Assembly: GCA_023430825.1 (NCBI GenBank)
Contig: JAEYYL010000275.1
Coordinates: 1 to 10,606 of the forward strand
Reading direction: 5' to 3'
From: Verrucomicrobiota bacterium
GTDB lineage: Bacteria; Verrucomicrobiota; Verrucomicrobiia; Opitutales; Opitutaceae
Length of the DNA stretch: 10,606 nucleotides
Shown here: positions 1-6,479 of the stretch, in pieces
Position numbering within the stretch: position 1 is the first letter of the stretch
Layout: each line of letters begins with the position of its first letter
Notes under the pieces: model-generated
The model's input: the letters and a program-made list of their open reading frames with translations, nothing else
What the model was told of the DNA's origin: nothing
Database searches by the model: none
Made by a program: the position numbers and the translations under genes

Positions 1-2039
1 TACCACTTCACCACGGCTTCCACGCCGTAGAGGCGCGGGTTGCCGGGGACGCCGTGGCCGACGCCGGGGATGATCAACGTGTAGTAATCCTCCTCGGTGA
101 CGTTTTCGCCGAAGAGCGCGATGCGCCAGCGCGGGGCGTCGTAGCCGAGGCGGGCATTGAGCGTGGCGCGGGCGTCCTGGGCGAAGGCGGCGTTTTCGGA
201 TTCGTCGTAGAACGTCTCGCCGACGATCGCGAGTTCGGCGCCGGCGAACCAGCCGGATGGATGGCGATACGTCACGCTCAGGTTGGCGTCGTAGTCGGGC
301 GTGTAAGGCGCGCGCTTGCCGCGGTAATCCGTGCCGCTGAACGGGTCGGTGAACTCGCGTAGTTGAATATTGGTTACGCCGACGGTGGCGGCGAAGGTCC
401 ACTCGGCGACGGGGCGCCACGTGGCTTCAAATTCGGCGCCGATCGCGCGGGCGCGGGGGGCGTTGACCACGAGGTAGTCGGTGAACGTGAAGGAGCGCTC
501 GATCTGGTAATCGCGGATGTCGTAAACGAAACCGCGCACGGCGAGGTTGACGGTTTTGTTCGCGAGGTCGGTGTCGAGGCCGGCTTCGTAGGCGACGGTG
601 CGCTCGGCGTCGAAGGGCGCGAGCGCGGTGTTGCCGGTGAAGGCGGACCAGCCGCCCGGCTTCGTGCCGGCGGAAATCGCGGCGGAGGCGGAGGTGTTTT
701 CCGACAGCGCGTAGGAGGCGCTGAGTTTCGGGAGGATCGCGCCGAAGGTTTTGCTGCGTTTGAAATTTCCGGGTGCGGGCACGACCTCGGTGCGGTCGAA
801 ATCCTTCTTCACTTCCTCGGCGCGGACGCCGGCGGTGATCGTCCAGCGGTTCGCGGTGTAGAGGTCGACGGAGCCGAAGAGCGCGAGCGTTTGCGTGTCG
901 AGGCGGTAGTTGGAAACTTCGATGGGGAAGAGGTTCGCGATGGCGCGGTTGACGTCGCCGCGGGTGCGGGCGTCGGAGAACCACGCGCCGGCCGACCACG
1001 CGCGCGCGGCGCCGGCGGCGGAGGCGAGACGGATTTCCTCGTTGAACGCGGTCTGCGATTGCGCGATCTGCGAATCGAGATCGGGTGGGAGGACGAGGTA
1101 GTTGCGGTAGGGGCTCATCTCCCAATCGGTGTAACTCGTCGTCGCGGAGAGCCGGCCGATGCTGGTGTCGAACGCGGCCTTGAACGCGACGCCGCCGAAG
1201 TCGGTGTCGGTCTCGCCCTCGCCGTCGCGGGCGACGGAGTAGAGCGGGCCACCGAGCGGGACGAGCGGTTGTGCGCCGTTGCGGAGGCGGCTGCCGAGAA
1301 CCTGAAGGGAGAGTTCGCTGGTGGCGGACGGGCGAAAGCGCACGCGCGCGGAGACAGCGGCGGTTTGCTGGTCGTCGACGGTGCGGCCGAGCGTGGTGTT
1401 GGTGATGTAGCCGTCACGTTCGCTGAAGGAGGCGGCGACCGAAGCGTCGGCGCCGCGCGCGACGAATGCGGCGGAGCGGGCGTCGTGATTCGCGAGGCTG
1501 GCGCGGAGTTCGCCGGTGAAGGTATTCGCGGTGGCCGACGCGGCGGCGTCGAGCGAGTCGAAGACGATCACGCCGCCGGCGCCGGCGCGGCCGAACGCGG
1601 TGGCTTGCGGGCCGCGGTGCACGGTGGCGGTGGCGAAACCGAAGAGGCTGGTCGGATACGTGAAGCTGCTGCCGAGCGGGAGGTCGTCGAAATAAACGGT
1701 GACCGACGGATCGCTGAAATACGGTGTGTTGGAAAGACCGCGCAGCGTGAACAGATCGCCGAAGGAGCCGGCGCCGCCGGTGTTGATGTGGAGATTGGCG
1801 ACGCGACCGGAGAGACTGCTGAGCGATTGTGCGGTGGGCGTCGCGATCGCGTCGAGCCGGACGCGGGTCATGCCGGCGGCGTCGGCGGCGATGCGCGGCT
1901 CTTCGACGAGCAGCGTGTCGCTGCGAACGACCGGGTCGGTGTCGGCGTCCGCGGACGCGGGGGCGCGGGTTTGGGCGAACGCGGGAAACGCGGACGCGAG
2001 GAGAGCGAGGGTGAGCGACAGGCGGCGGGCGCGAATCAT
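1..2039 (-). CDS. TonB-dependent outer-membrane receptor (3' end cut at window edge)
   Basis: Outer-membrane gated channel that would import a scarce ligand (siderophore, vitamin or glycan) using TonB/ExbBD energy; the substrate cannot be told. Translation from the ATG at 2039-2037 gives 679 complete codons and then the bases TA, so the last residue is probably Trp (...VVKW) followed by TAA or TAG; an aromatic C-terminal residue is typical of outer-membrane barrels. Residues 1-22 are a signal peptide (basic MIRARR, hydrophobic core, cleavage after AFA). A TonB-box-like DTLLVEE is at 41-47. The plug spans about 55-165, with YFDDLPL (116-122) and RGPQATAFGR (142-151) followed by GAGGVIVF. Residues from about 170 on are alternating beta-barrel sequence, ending in a closing motif with GENVTEEDYY and NPRLYGV. 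About 680 residues is a normal length for siderophore/B12-type receptors. No Shine-Dalgarno or riboswitch was seen upstream. Confidence 0.93.
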   Translation of the reverse strand, partial: MIRARRLSLTLALLASAFPAFAQTRAPASADADTDPVVRSDTLLVEEPRIAADAAGMTRVRLDAIATPTAQSLSSLSGRVANLHINTGGAGSFGDLFTLRGLSNTPYFSDPSVTVYFDDLPLGSSFTYPTSLFGFATATVHRGPQATAFGRAGAGGVIVFDSLDAAASATANTFTGELRASLANHDARSAAFVARGADASVAASFSERDGYITNTTLGRTVDDQQTAAVSARVRFRPSATSELSLQVLGSRLRNGAQPLVPLGGPLYSVARDGEGETDTDFGGVAFKAAFDTSIGRLSATTSYTDWEMSPYRNYLVLPPDLDSQIAQSQTAFNEEIRLASAAGAARAWSAGAWFSDARTRGDVNRAIANLFPIEVSNYRLDTQTLALFGSVDLYTANRWTITAGVRAEEVKKDFDRTEVVPAPGNFKRSKTFGAILPKLSASYALSENTSASAAISAGTKPGGWSAFTGNTALAPFDAERTVAYEAGLDTDLANKTVNLAVRGFVYDIRDYQIERSFTFTDYLVVNAPRARAIGAEFEATWRPVAEWTFAATVGVTNIQLREFTDPFSGTDYRGKRAPYTPDYDANLSVTYRHPSGWFAGAELAIVGETFYDESENAAFAQDARATLNARLGYDAPRWRIALFGENVTEEDYYTLIIPGVGHGVPGNPRLYGVEAVVKW

Positions 2040-2108
2040 GGGAAGGGTTTAGGAGAGGGGTTCGACGCGATTGCGCAAACCAAGTTTCGCCCGGCGGAGA
2101 AAGGACGA

Positions 2109-2137
2109 GGTGGAGCCCGATGTCCCCATCGGGTTGG
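2109..2137 (+). repeat. F2 hairpin repeat, copy a
   Basis: Stem CCCGAT (2116-2121) and ATCGGG (2128-2133) around loop GTCCCC, extended by A-T and G-T pairs. It starts with the family flank GGTGGAGCCCG and is followed by TTGGTTTT, so on the plus strand it would also resemble an intrinsic terminator, although no plus-strand gene ends here. It faces copy b, 55 bases away. Confidence 0.8.
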
Positions 2138-2192
2138 TTTTCGGACGGGTGAAGCGCGGACGCAGGTTGCGCGCGAGCGGGCGAGGGGCGAA

Positions 2193-2219
2193 CAGCCCGT
2201 TGGGACAACGGGCTCCACC
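2193..2219 (-). repeat. F2 hairpin repeat, copy b
   Basis: Inverted partner of the copy at 2109-2137. Stem AGCCCGTT (2194-2201) and AACGGGCT (2207-2214), loop GGGAC (GTCCC when read on the minus strand), then the family flank CTCCACC. Compared with copy a, the two inner stem positions change from AT/AT to TT/AA with pairing kept. It directly abuts the A-run that serves as the U-tract of the pfp terminator. Confidence 0.8.
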
Positions 2220-2248
2220 AAAAAGGCCGGTCGCGGGAGCGGCCGGCC
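2220..2248 (-). terminator. Intrinsic terminator of pfp
   Basis: Read on the minus strand this is a GC stem (GGCCGG pairing with CCGGCC, one C/A mismatch, then CGC pairing with GCG, loop TCCC) followed by five T residues (complement of 2220-2224). It starts 51 bases past the pfp stop codon and points the right way to end that transcript before the TonB receptor gene. The inner CGC-loop-GCG resembles the F4 repeat core, so it may be a repeat copy put to use as a terminator. Confidence 0.75.
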
Positions 2249-2254
2249 TGGGGA

Positions 2255-2279
2255 ACCGCATGCGAAGGCATGCGGCTAC
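2255..2279 (+). repeat. F1 hairpin repeat, copy a
   Basis: Flank ACCG, stem CCGCATGC (2256-2263), loop GAAG, stem GCATGCGG (2268-2275), then CTAC. It shares the ACCG start, GAA-containing loop and CGGCTAC end with copies at 6313 and 6434, while the central five stem bases differ and remain paired. It lies between the pfp stop codon and the pfp terminator. Confidence 0.75.
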
Positions 2280-2298
2280 AGATTTGACGGTGGCTAAC

Positions 2299-3555
2299 TC
2301 AGCCAGTGAAAGCGCCGAGCTGCTTGTCGACGCGGACCTTGTCGAGACGCGCGAAGACGGGAACGCCGTTGTCGTAGGGAAGGGTGATTTCGCCCTGGAT
2401 GAGCGGCTGGGCGTAGCGGAGGAACTGGAAGTTCATGCTCGTGCCGTCTTCGTTGATCCATTCGCGCGGGAGCTTCTTCACACCGTTGGCGATGTCGCTC
2501 AGCGGAGCGAGGCCGGTTTCGCAAGTGTAGTGCTCGGCGTCGCCGCGGAGGAGCGTGATCATCTTGTCGGTCTGGCCGTCGATCGCGGCTTCGACGGCGG
2601 CCTGGCCGGCGAGGAAGGCTTCGTCGGAGTCGGTCTTCGAGCCGGCGTGCGCGGCGGCGCGCTGGATGATGCCGGGCTTGGCGACGCGGGCTTTGACGCC
2701 GGGGAGATTGGCTTCGACGAGTTCCTTGAGGAAGTCGCCGGCGCCGCCGAGCTGGTTGTGGCCGAACGCGTCGGTGGCGGTGGCGGCGGAGACGTAGTTG
2801 CCGTCGGCATCGATGAGGCCTTCGCCGACGACGATCATGCAGTATTTCTCGCGCTTGAGGATGCGTTTGATGTCCTCGAGGCACTTGTTCTGGTCGAACG
2901 CGATCTCGGGGAGATAAATGAGGTGCGGCGGATCGTGCGGGTGGTCGCGGCGCTTCGCGAGCGCGGCGCCGGCGGCGATCCAGCCGGCGGAGCGGCCCAT
3001 CACTTCGACGATGGAAACGAGATCGCCCTGGCCCATCGCCTCGTGGTCGCACGCGAGTTCGCGGATGGTGGTGGCGGTGTATTTGATGACGCTGCCGTAG
3101 CCGGGCGTGTGGTCGGTGATCGGGAGATCGTTATCGATCGTCTTCGGCACGCCGATGACGCGGAGTTCGTAACCCTGCTGCTGCGCGAGCTTGGAGATCT
3201 TGTCGGCCGTGTCCTGCGAATCGTTGCCGCCGATGTAGAAAAAGTAGCGGATGTTGTGCGCCTTGAACACTTCGAGGACGCGCTCGTAGTCGGACTGCTT
3301 CTTGAGTTTGTAGCGGCAGGTGCCGAGGGCGGCGCCGGGAGTGTGGCGGAGGGCGCGGATCTGCTGTTGGGATTCGGCGGCGAGGTCGATGAGGTCCTCG
3401 TTGAGAATGCCGAGCACGCCGTTGAGCGCGCCGTAGATTTCCTCGATGCACTCGTGGTTGAGCGCCTCGGCCACGATGCCCGCGACACTGGCGTTGATGA
3501 CGGCGGTGGGGCCACCGGATTGGCCCACCAAGACATTTCCTACGAGTTCAGCCAT
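2299..3555 (-). CDS. pfp: Diphosphate--fructose-6-phosphate 1-phosphotransferase (PPi-PFK)
   Basis: Cytoplasmic glycolytic enzyme that reversibly phosphorylates fructose 6-phosphate to fructose 1,6-bisphosphate with diphosphate instead of ATP. The 418-residue product opens with MAELVGNVLVGQSGGPTAVI, carrying the phosphofructokinase glycine loop (GQSGGPT, 11-17). Phosphoryl-donor residues follow in GGNDSQDT (109-116), where Asp112 takes the place of the Gly that marks ATP enzymes, and PKTIDND (137-143), where Lys138 replaces the usual Gly; both changes are the established mark of PPi specificity. The sugar-phosphate motif MGRSAGW is at 186-192. An in-frame TTG lies 14 codons upstream (3597), but the ATG at 3555 places the N-terminus where the family normally starts. 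No strong Shine-Dalgarno was seen. It is followed by its own hairpin terminator and has no close operon partner. Confidence 0.95.
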   Translation of the reverse strand: MAELVGNVLVGQSGGPTAVINASVAGIVAEALNHECIEEIYGALNGVLGILNEDLIDLAAESQQQIRALRHTPGAALGTCRYKLKKQSDYERVLEVFKAHNIRYFFYIGGNDSQDTADKISKLAQQQGYELRVIGVPKTIDNDLPITDHTPGYGSVIKYTATTIRELACDHEAMGQGDLVSIVEVMGRSAGWIAAGAALAKRRDHPHDPPHLIYLPEIAFDQNKCLEDIKRILKREKYCMIVVGEGLIDADGNYVSAATATDAFGHNQLGGAGDFLKELVEANLPGVKARVAKPGIIQRAAAHAGSKTDSDEAFLAGQAAVEAAIDGQTDKMITLLRGDAEHYTCETGLAPLSDIANGVKKLPREWINEDGTSMNFQFLRYAQPLIQGEITLPYDNGVPVFARLDKVRVDKQLGAFTG

Positions 3556-3831
3556 GACGGATGTTTGTAAAGGGTTGGAAACAACGTGAACGGGCAAGAA
3601 AGCGGCTCGCGCGGAGGGGATGCAAACTCAAATTTCCGCGCGCGGGCGATTGGGAAAAATTCCGGTTTCACCGCGATTCTAGCGTGCTGCGCGCAGGTGA
3701 AAACGGGGTGCGAACTACGCGGCGCGGAGGCAGTGTGGTGGCGCGCGATCGGGCGAAGCGATGTCAACATCTCGACAAGATCCGGTCCGTTTCCCGCAAA
3801 CGCTGCGAGGCCATCGGCGGTTTCTTCGGTT

Positions 3832-3838
3832 AAGGTGA
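3832..3838 (+). promoter_or_regulatory. Shine-Dalgarno of the small membrane-protein gene
   Basis: AAGGTGA ends four bases before the ATG at 3843. It is the best ribosome-binding match in the window and is the main reason for calling the 43-codon frame a gene. The 287 bases between pfp and this gene (3556-3842) otherwise show no repeat, RNA or convincing promoter. Confidence 0.6.
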
Positions 3839-3842
3839 TCGC

Positions 3843-3974
3843 ATGACTCCATGGTTGATTGCCGGTGGCGTTCTCTGGATCGGGATGGCCCTGTGGCTGG
3901 CGGTGCAAATCGCGCGGTCGCCGGTCGCGATCGAGGACGAGCACGGGTTTCACCGGATCGAACCGGAGGCTTGA
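3843..3974 (+). CDS. Small single-pass membrane protein, 43 residues, function unknown
   Basis: Short frame from ATG (3843) to TGA (3972-3974). The product starts MTPWLIAGGVLWIGMALWL and continues AVQIA, giving one Trp-rich hydrophobic helix at about residues 4-24; a polar tail rich in Glu, Asp and His follows (residues 25-43, ending FHRIEPEA). A good Shine-Dalgarno precedes it, and 33 of 42 sense codons after the start end in G or C, as in the neighbouring genes. It is the only plus-strand gene among the minus-strand genes and lies divergent to pfp and convergent to purB. I do not recognise the family. By layout (one helix, short acidic tail) it could be a small regulator or a subunit of a membrane complex, but nothing here shows which. 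A chance hydrophobic frame remains possible. Confidence 0.6.
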   Translation: MTPWLIAGGVLWIGMALWLAVQIARSPVAIEDEHGFHRIEPEA

Positions 3975-3995
3975 GCCGGATGGGGCGTGAAAGCG

Positions 3996-4057
3996 TGGAG
4001 CTGCGGCGTGCTCGCCGCGTTGCCCGCGCGAAATGCGGCGAGGGCGCCGCGACTCCA
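3996..4057. repeat. F5 long imperfect hairpin
   Basis: A 62-base three-step stem: TGGAG (3996-4000) with CTCCA (4053-4057), GCGGCG (4003-4008) with CGCCGC (4045-4050), and CTCGCCGC (4011-4018) with GCGGCGAG (4035-4042), separated by symmetric two-base mismatches and closed by a 16-base loop. It lies between the ends of the small membrane-protein gene and purB, so it could stop or stabilise either transcript, but it has no U-tract. Single copy in this window; looks like a dispersed repeat. Confidence 0.65.
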
Positions 4058-4131
4058 ACCTGAGCTGAAAAGCGAGCGACGGTCGGTAAGTAGGGAGACG
4101 TGCCCGCGTTTTTCGCGTTTGCGCGGTGCGA

Positions 4132-5631
4132 TTACAGCAGGCGGCCGGGGCGGTAGTCGGCGGCGCCTTTGTGCTTTTTCGCGAGCGGCTTCACTTCCTC
4201 GAGGAACGCGTCGACCTGGTGTGGCGCGGCGCCGACGAAGCGCGCGTTTTCGGCGAGGATCGCCTGTAGCGCTTTCTTGCCGACGCCGATGCGTTTGTCG
4301 GCGGCGAGGCGCGAGAGCAGGTCGGCATCGCCGCCGCCGGAGCGCAGCGCCTTCGCCGCGGCGAGCGCGTGCTCCTTGATCGCTTCGTGCGCGGTCTCGC
4401 GGCCGGCGCCGCGTTTCACGGCTTCCATCAAAATCGTGGTGGTCGCGAGGAATGGCAGATTGCGTTCGTTTTCGGCGCCGATCGCGGCGGGGAAAACCTC
4501 CATCTGGCGGAGCACGGTGAGATACGTCTCGAGCAGGCCGTCGATGGCGAAGAACGCGTCGGGCAGGGCGACGCGACGCACGACGGAGCACGAGACATCG
4601 CCCTCGTTCCACTGGTGGCCGGCGAGCCCGCTGGTCATCGTGACGTAGCCGGAAAGAATGGTGGAGAAGCCGCAAATGCGCTCGCAGTTTCGCGCGTTGA
4701 CCTTGTGCGGCATGGCGGAGGAGCCGACCTGGCCTTCCTGAAAACCCTCGGTGAGCAGGCCGGCGCCGGCCATGAGGCGCAGCGTGGTGGCGAAACTCGC
4801 GGCGGCGGCGCCGATCTGGTGGAGCGCGGTGACGACCTCGAAGTCCAAGCCGCGTGGATACACCTGGCCGACGGCGAAGAACGACGCGCGGAAGCCGAGG
4901 TGGCGCAGCACGCGCGACTCGAGCTGGTCGACCTTCTCGGTGTTGCCGCCGAGGAGCGTGAGCTGGTCGAGCTGCGTGCCGACGGCGCCCTTCAGGCCGC
5001 GGACGGGATAACGCGCGATGAGTTCATCGAGGCGGTTGAACGCGACGAGCAGTTCCTGGCCGAACATCGCGATGCGTTTGCCGAGCGTGGTCGGCTGCGC
5101 GGGGACGTTGTGCGTGCGGCCGGTGATCATCAGGTCGCGGTGCGCCTCGGCCTGGCGGCCGAGGGCGAGGAGCGCGGCGGCGGCCTTGAAGTGGACGACC
5201 TTGAGCGCGCGGAAAATCTGGAGCTGCTCGACGTTTTCCGTGAGGTCGCGCGAGGTGAGGCCGAGGTGGATGAACTGGCGCTTGGCGAGGTCGGAGAACT
5301 CCTCGAGCCGGGCTTTGACGTCGTGCAGTGTGACGCGTTCGCGCTTGTCGATCGAGGCGAGGTTGATGTCGGCTTTGACGCGCTCGTAATCCTTGATGGC
5401 TTCGGCGGGAATCGGCACGCCGAGATCGCGTTGCGCTTTCATGACGGCGATCCAGAAATCGCGTTCGAGCGCGACGCGACCGGTTTGCGACCAGATGTCC
5501 TTCATCGCGACCGAGGCGTAGCGTTCGGCGAGGACGTTGGAAATGGGCGGTCCCGGGGCGAACGGGGTGGCGGTCGAAGGAGATTTGTTCACGGCGGAAA
5601 CGGGGAGGGATAAGCGCGGGGCGCGGCGCAT
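4132..5631 (-). CDS. purB: Adenylosuccinate lyase
   Basis: Cytoplasmic purine-synthesis enzyme of the fumarase/aspartase superfamily; it cleaves SAICAR to AICAR and adenylosuccinate to AMP, releasing fumarate both times. The product has 499 residues from the ATG at 5631. Visible motifs are TSRDLTEN (126-133), TGRTHNVPAQP (170-180) with the conserved catalytic-region His174, and the mobile signature loop GSSAMPHK (303-310) carrying the catalytic serine. The loop continues VNARNCERI, as in the actinobacterial-type PurB branch (MPHKMNTRSCERV) rather than the usual MPHKRNP. Recognisable family sequence starts at SNVLAERYAS (31-40). An alternative GTG start at 5592 would remove 13 Arg-rich residues; neither start has a clear Shine-Dalgarno, so the N-terminus is uncertain. 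The repeat-filled gap upstream argues against an operon with ppnP. Confidence 0.95.
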   Translation of the reverse strand: MRRAPRLSLPVSAVNKSPSTATPFAPGPPISNVLAERYASVAMKDIWSQTGRVALERDFWIAVMKAQRDLGVPIPAEAIKDYERVKADINLASIDKRERVTLHDVKARLEEFSDLAKRQFIHLGLTSRDLTENVEQLQIFRALKVVHFKAAAALLALGRQAEAHRDLMITGRTHNVPAQPTTLGKRIAMFGQELLVAFNRLDELIARYPVRGLKGAVGTQLDQLTLLGGNTEKVDQLESRVLRHLGFRASFFAVGQVYPRGLDFEVVTALHQIGAAAASFATTLRLMAGAGLLTEGFQEGQVGSSAMPHKVNARNCERICGFSTILSGYVTMTSGLAGHQWNEGDVSCSVVRRVALPDAFFAIDGLLETYLTVLRQMEVFPAAIGAENERNLPFLATTTILMEAVKRGAGRETAHEAIKEHALAAAKALRSGGGDADLLSRLAADKRIGVGKKALQAILAENARFVGAAPHQVDAFLEEVKPLAKKHKGAADYRPGRLL

Positions 5632-5725
5632 GGCGAACGGAAATTCACCCTACGGCGAAACGGTGCAGTCGAAATGCAGGACGCTCGCAGGCTGCGGGCG
5701 TCGGAGGTGAATTGGAGCGGGACGC

Positions 5726-5767
5726 GGTGGAGCCCGGAGCGTGAAGGCCGATGTTCGCATCGGGCTG
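5726..5767 (+). repeat. F2 hairpin repeat, copy c, with internal insertion
   Basis: Carries the family start GGTGGAGCCCG and the end ATCGGGCTG, but about 14 extra bases (roughly 5737-5750) separate the first arm from the loop. Two structures are possible: AGCCCG (5731-5736) with CGGGCT (5761-5766), or an inner CCGATG (5748-5753) and CATCGG (5758-5763) around a TTCG loop. It faces copy d, 35 bases away, in the purB-ppnP gap. Confidence 0.6.
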
Positions 5768-5802
5768 CGGGCGGAAGAGACGCGGGTGCGGCTCAAACCA
5801 AT

Positions 5803-5829
5803 CAACCCGACGGGACGTCGGGTTCCACC
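5803..5829 (-). repeat. F2 hairpin repeat, copy d; possible terminator of ppnP
   Basis: Stem AACCCGAC (5804-5811) and GTCGGGTT (5817-5824) around loop GGGAC (GTCCC on the minus strand), with the flank TTCCACC. On the minus strand it begins about 20 bases after the ppnP stop codon and is followed by GATTGGTTT, a weak U-rich tail, so it may end the ppnP transcript. The inner stem pair is AC/GT here, against AT/AT and TT/AA in copies a and b. Confidence 0.75.
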
Positions 5830-5849
5830 GGCGGCGAACTCGATCGGGC

Positions 5850-6176
5850 TCAGAGGAACGAGCAGATGTATTCGCAGAGGCCGCTGGTGACTTCGATGTC
5901 GAAACCGGAGTTGCCCGGGACGTCGAAATACTGGCCGGCGGCGTAATCTTTCGTCTCGGCGGAACCGTCGAGTTTCACGCGGCAGGCGCCGGCGACGATT
6001 TCCATGCGCTCGGGCGCGCCGGTGCCGAAATGAAACGAGCCGGGGTAAATGAGGCCGAGGGTTTTCTTCGCGCCGTCGGCCATGAGGACGGTGTGGCTGA
6101 CGACCTTGCCGTCGAAATAGACGTTGGCCTTGGTGACGACGGTGACGTTGGGGAATTGGGTGGGCAGGTTGGACAT
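5850..6176 (-). CDS. ppnP: Pyrimidine/purine nucleoside phosphorylase (DUF1255, cupin fold)
   Basis: Small cytoplasmic salvage enzyme; E. coli PpnP (YaiE) splits a wide range of purine and pyrimidine nucleosides with phosphate into base and ribose 1-phosphate. The product has 108 residues from the ATG at 6176, against about 94 in E. coli; the extra length is mostly an N-terminal lead (MSNLPTQFPNVTVVTKANVY). Family sequence is clear from YFDGKVVSHTV (20-30) onward: PGSFHFGTGAPERMEIVAG (45-63), AAGQYFDVPG (79-88) and CEYICSFL at the C-terminus, matching the E. coli order of EPEEMTVISG, AGSVFNVPG and SYLCRYL. An upstream extension of the frame to 6395 would read through repeats and is Arg-rich, so it is rejected. 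No good Shine-Dalgarno was seen. It stands alone between two repeat-filled gaps. Confidence 0.92.
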   Translation of the reverse strand: MSNLPTQFPNVTVVTKANVYFDGKVVSHTVLMADGAKKTLGLIYPGSFHFGTGAPERMEIVAGACRVKLDGSAETKDYAAGQYFDVPGNSGFDIEVTSGLCEYICSFL

Positions 6177-6276
6177 GGGAAGGCGGAGATTCACGGTTCG
6201 AGCGCGCGCGGGCAAGAGCGCAGCGCAAGGTAAACGCGAGCGAGGGCGTGGACGGTTGCGTCTGGTGTTCGCTCGA

Positions 6277-6293
6277 GCGTCGCTACGCGACGC
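6277..6293. repeat. F4 hairpin, copy 1
   Basis: GCGTCGC (6277-6283) and GCGACGC (6287-6293) around the loop TAC. It is the outermost left element of the composite and the only F4 copy whose loop is not TCC/GGA. Confidence 0.7.
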
Positions 6294-6312
6294 GGTTGTT
6301 CGACGGCGTGTT

Positions 6313-6337
6313 ACCGTGGCTTGAAAGCCACGGCTAC
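6313..6337 (+). repeat. F1 hairpin repeat, copy b
   Basis: ACCG start, stem CCGTGGCT (6314-6321), loop TGAA, stem AGCCACGG (6326-6333), end CGGCTAC. Inverted partner of the copy at 6434-6459. Confidence 0.8.
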
Positions 6338-6345
6338 GATCGGGC

Positions 6346-6360
6346 GGTCGCTCCGCGACC
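6346..6360 (+). repeat. F4 hairpin, copy 2
   Basis: GGTCGC (6346-6351) and GCGACC (6355-6360) around loop TCC. It follows F1 copy b by 8 bases. Confidence 0.7.
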
Positions 6361-6409
6361 TTACGGAGGCGTGGGGAGTGCGCTTCCGCGGCCACGTGCG
6401 GCAGCGTGC

Positions 6410-6426
6410 GTCTCGCGGAGCGAGAC
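6410..6426 (-). repeat. F4 hairpin, copy 3
   Basis: GTCTCGC (6410-6416) and GCGAGAC (6420-6426) around GGA, which is loop TCC on the minus strand. The outer stem differs from copies 2 and 4 but stays fully paired. Confidence 0.7.
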
Positions 6427-6433
6427 TCCGAAT

Positions 6434-6459
6434 GTAGCCGTGGGCTTCAGCCCACGGGT
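6434..6459 (-). repeat. F1 hairpin repeat, copy c
   Basis: On the minus strand it reads ACCCG start, TGGGC/GCCCA inner stem, TGAA loop and CGGCTAC end. On the plus strand the arms are CCGTGGGC (6438-6445) and GCCCACGG (6450-6457). Confidence 0.8.
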
Positions 6460-6479
6460 TTGGGCTCGAGAGATCGGGG

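Noticed and set aside
363..2297. Long plus-strand open frame opposite the TonB receptor gene
   Set aside because: Composition is Gly/Arg/Glu/Ala-rich with no domain; it mirrors the GC-rich third positions of the minus-strand receptor, whose translation has a signal peptide, plug and barrel.
2040..2298. Cobalamin or other riboswitch in front of the TonB receptor
   Set aside because: The gap is explained by F1 and F2 hairpins and the pfp terminator; no conserved riboswitch core was recognised.
3556..3597. TTG start adding 14 residues to pfp
   Set aside because: A rare start codon, and the extra residues do not fit the family N-terminus; the ATG at 3555 gives the expected beginning.
4082..4125. 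Possible repeat fragment (GGAGACGTGCCCGCG) and short GC hairpin as the purB terminator
   Set aside because: No second copy in the window and no stem followed by a T-run in the right direction.
4369..5613. Long plus-strand open frame opposite purB (and similar ones opposite pfp and holA)
   Set aside because: Antisense shadows of strongly recognised genes, low complexity and without motifs.
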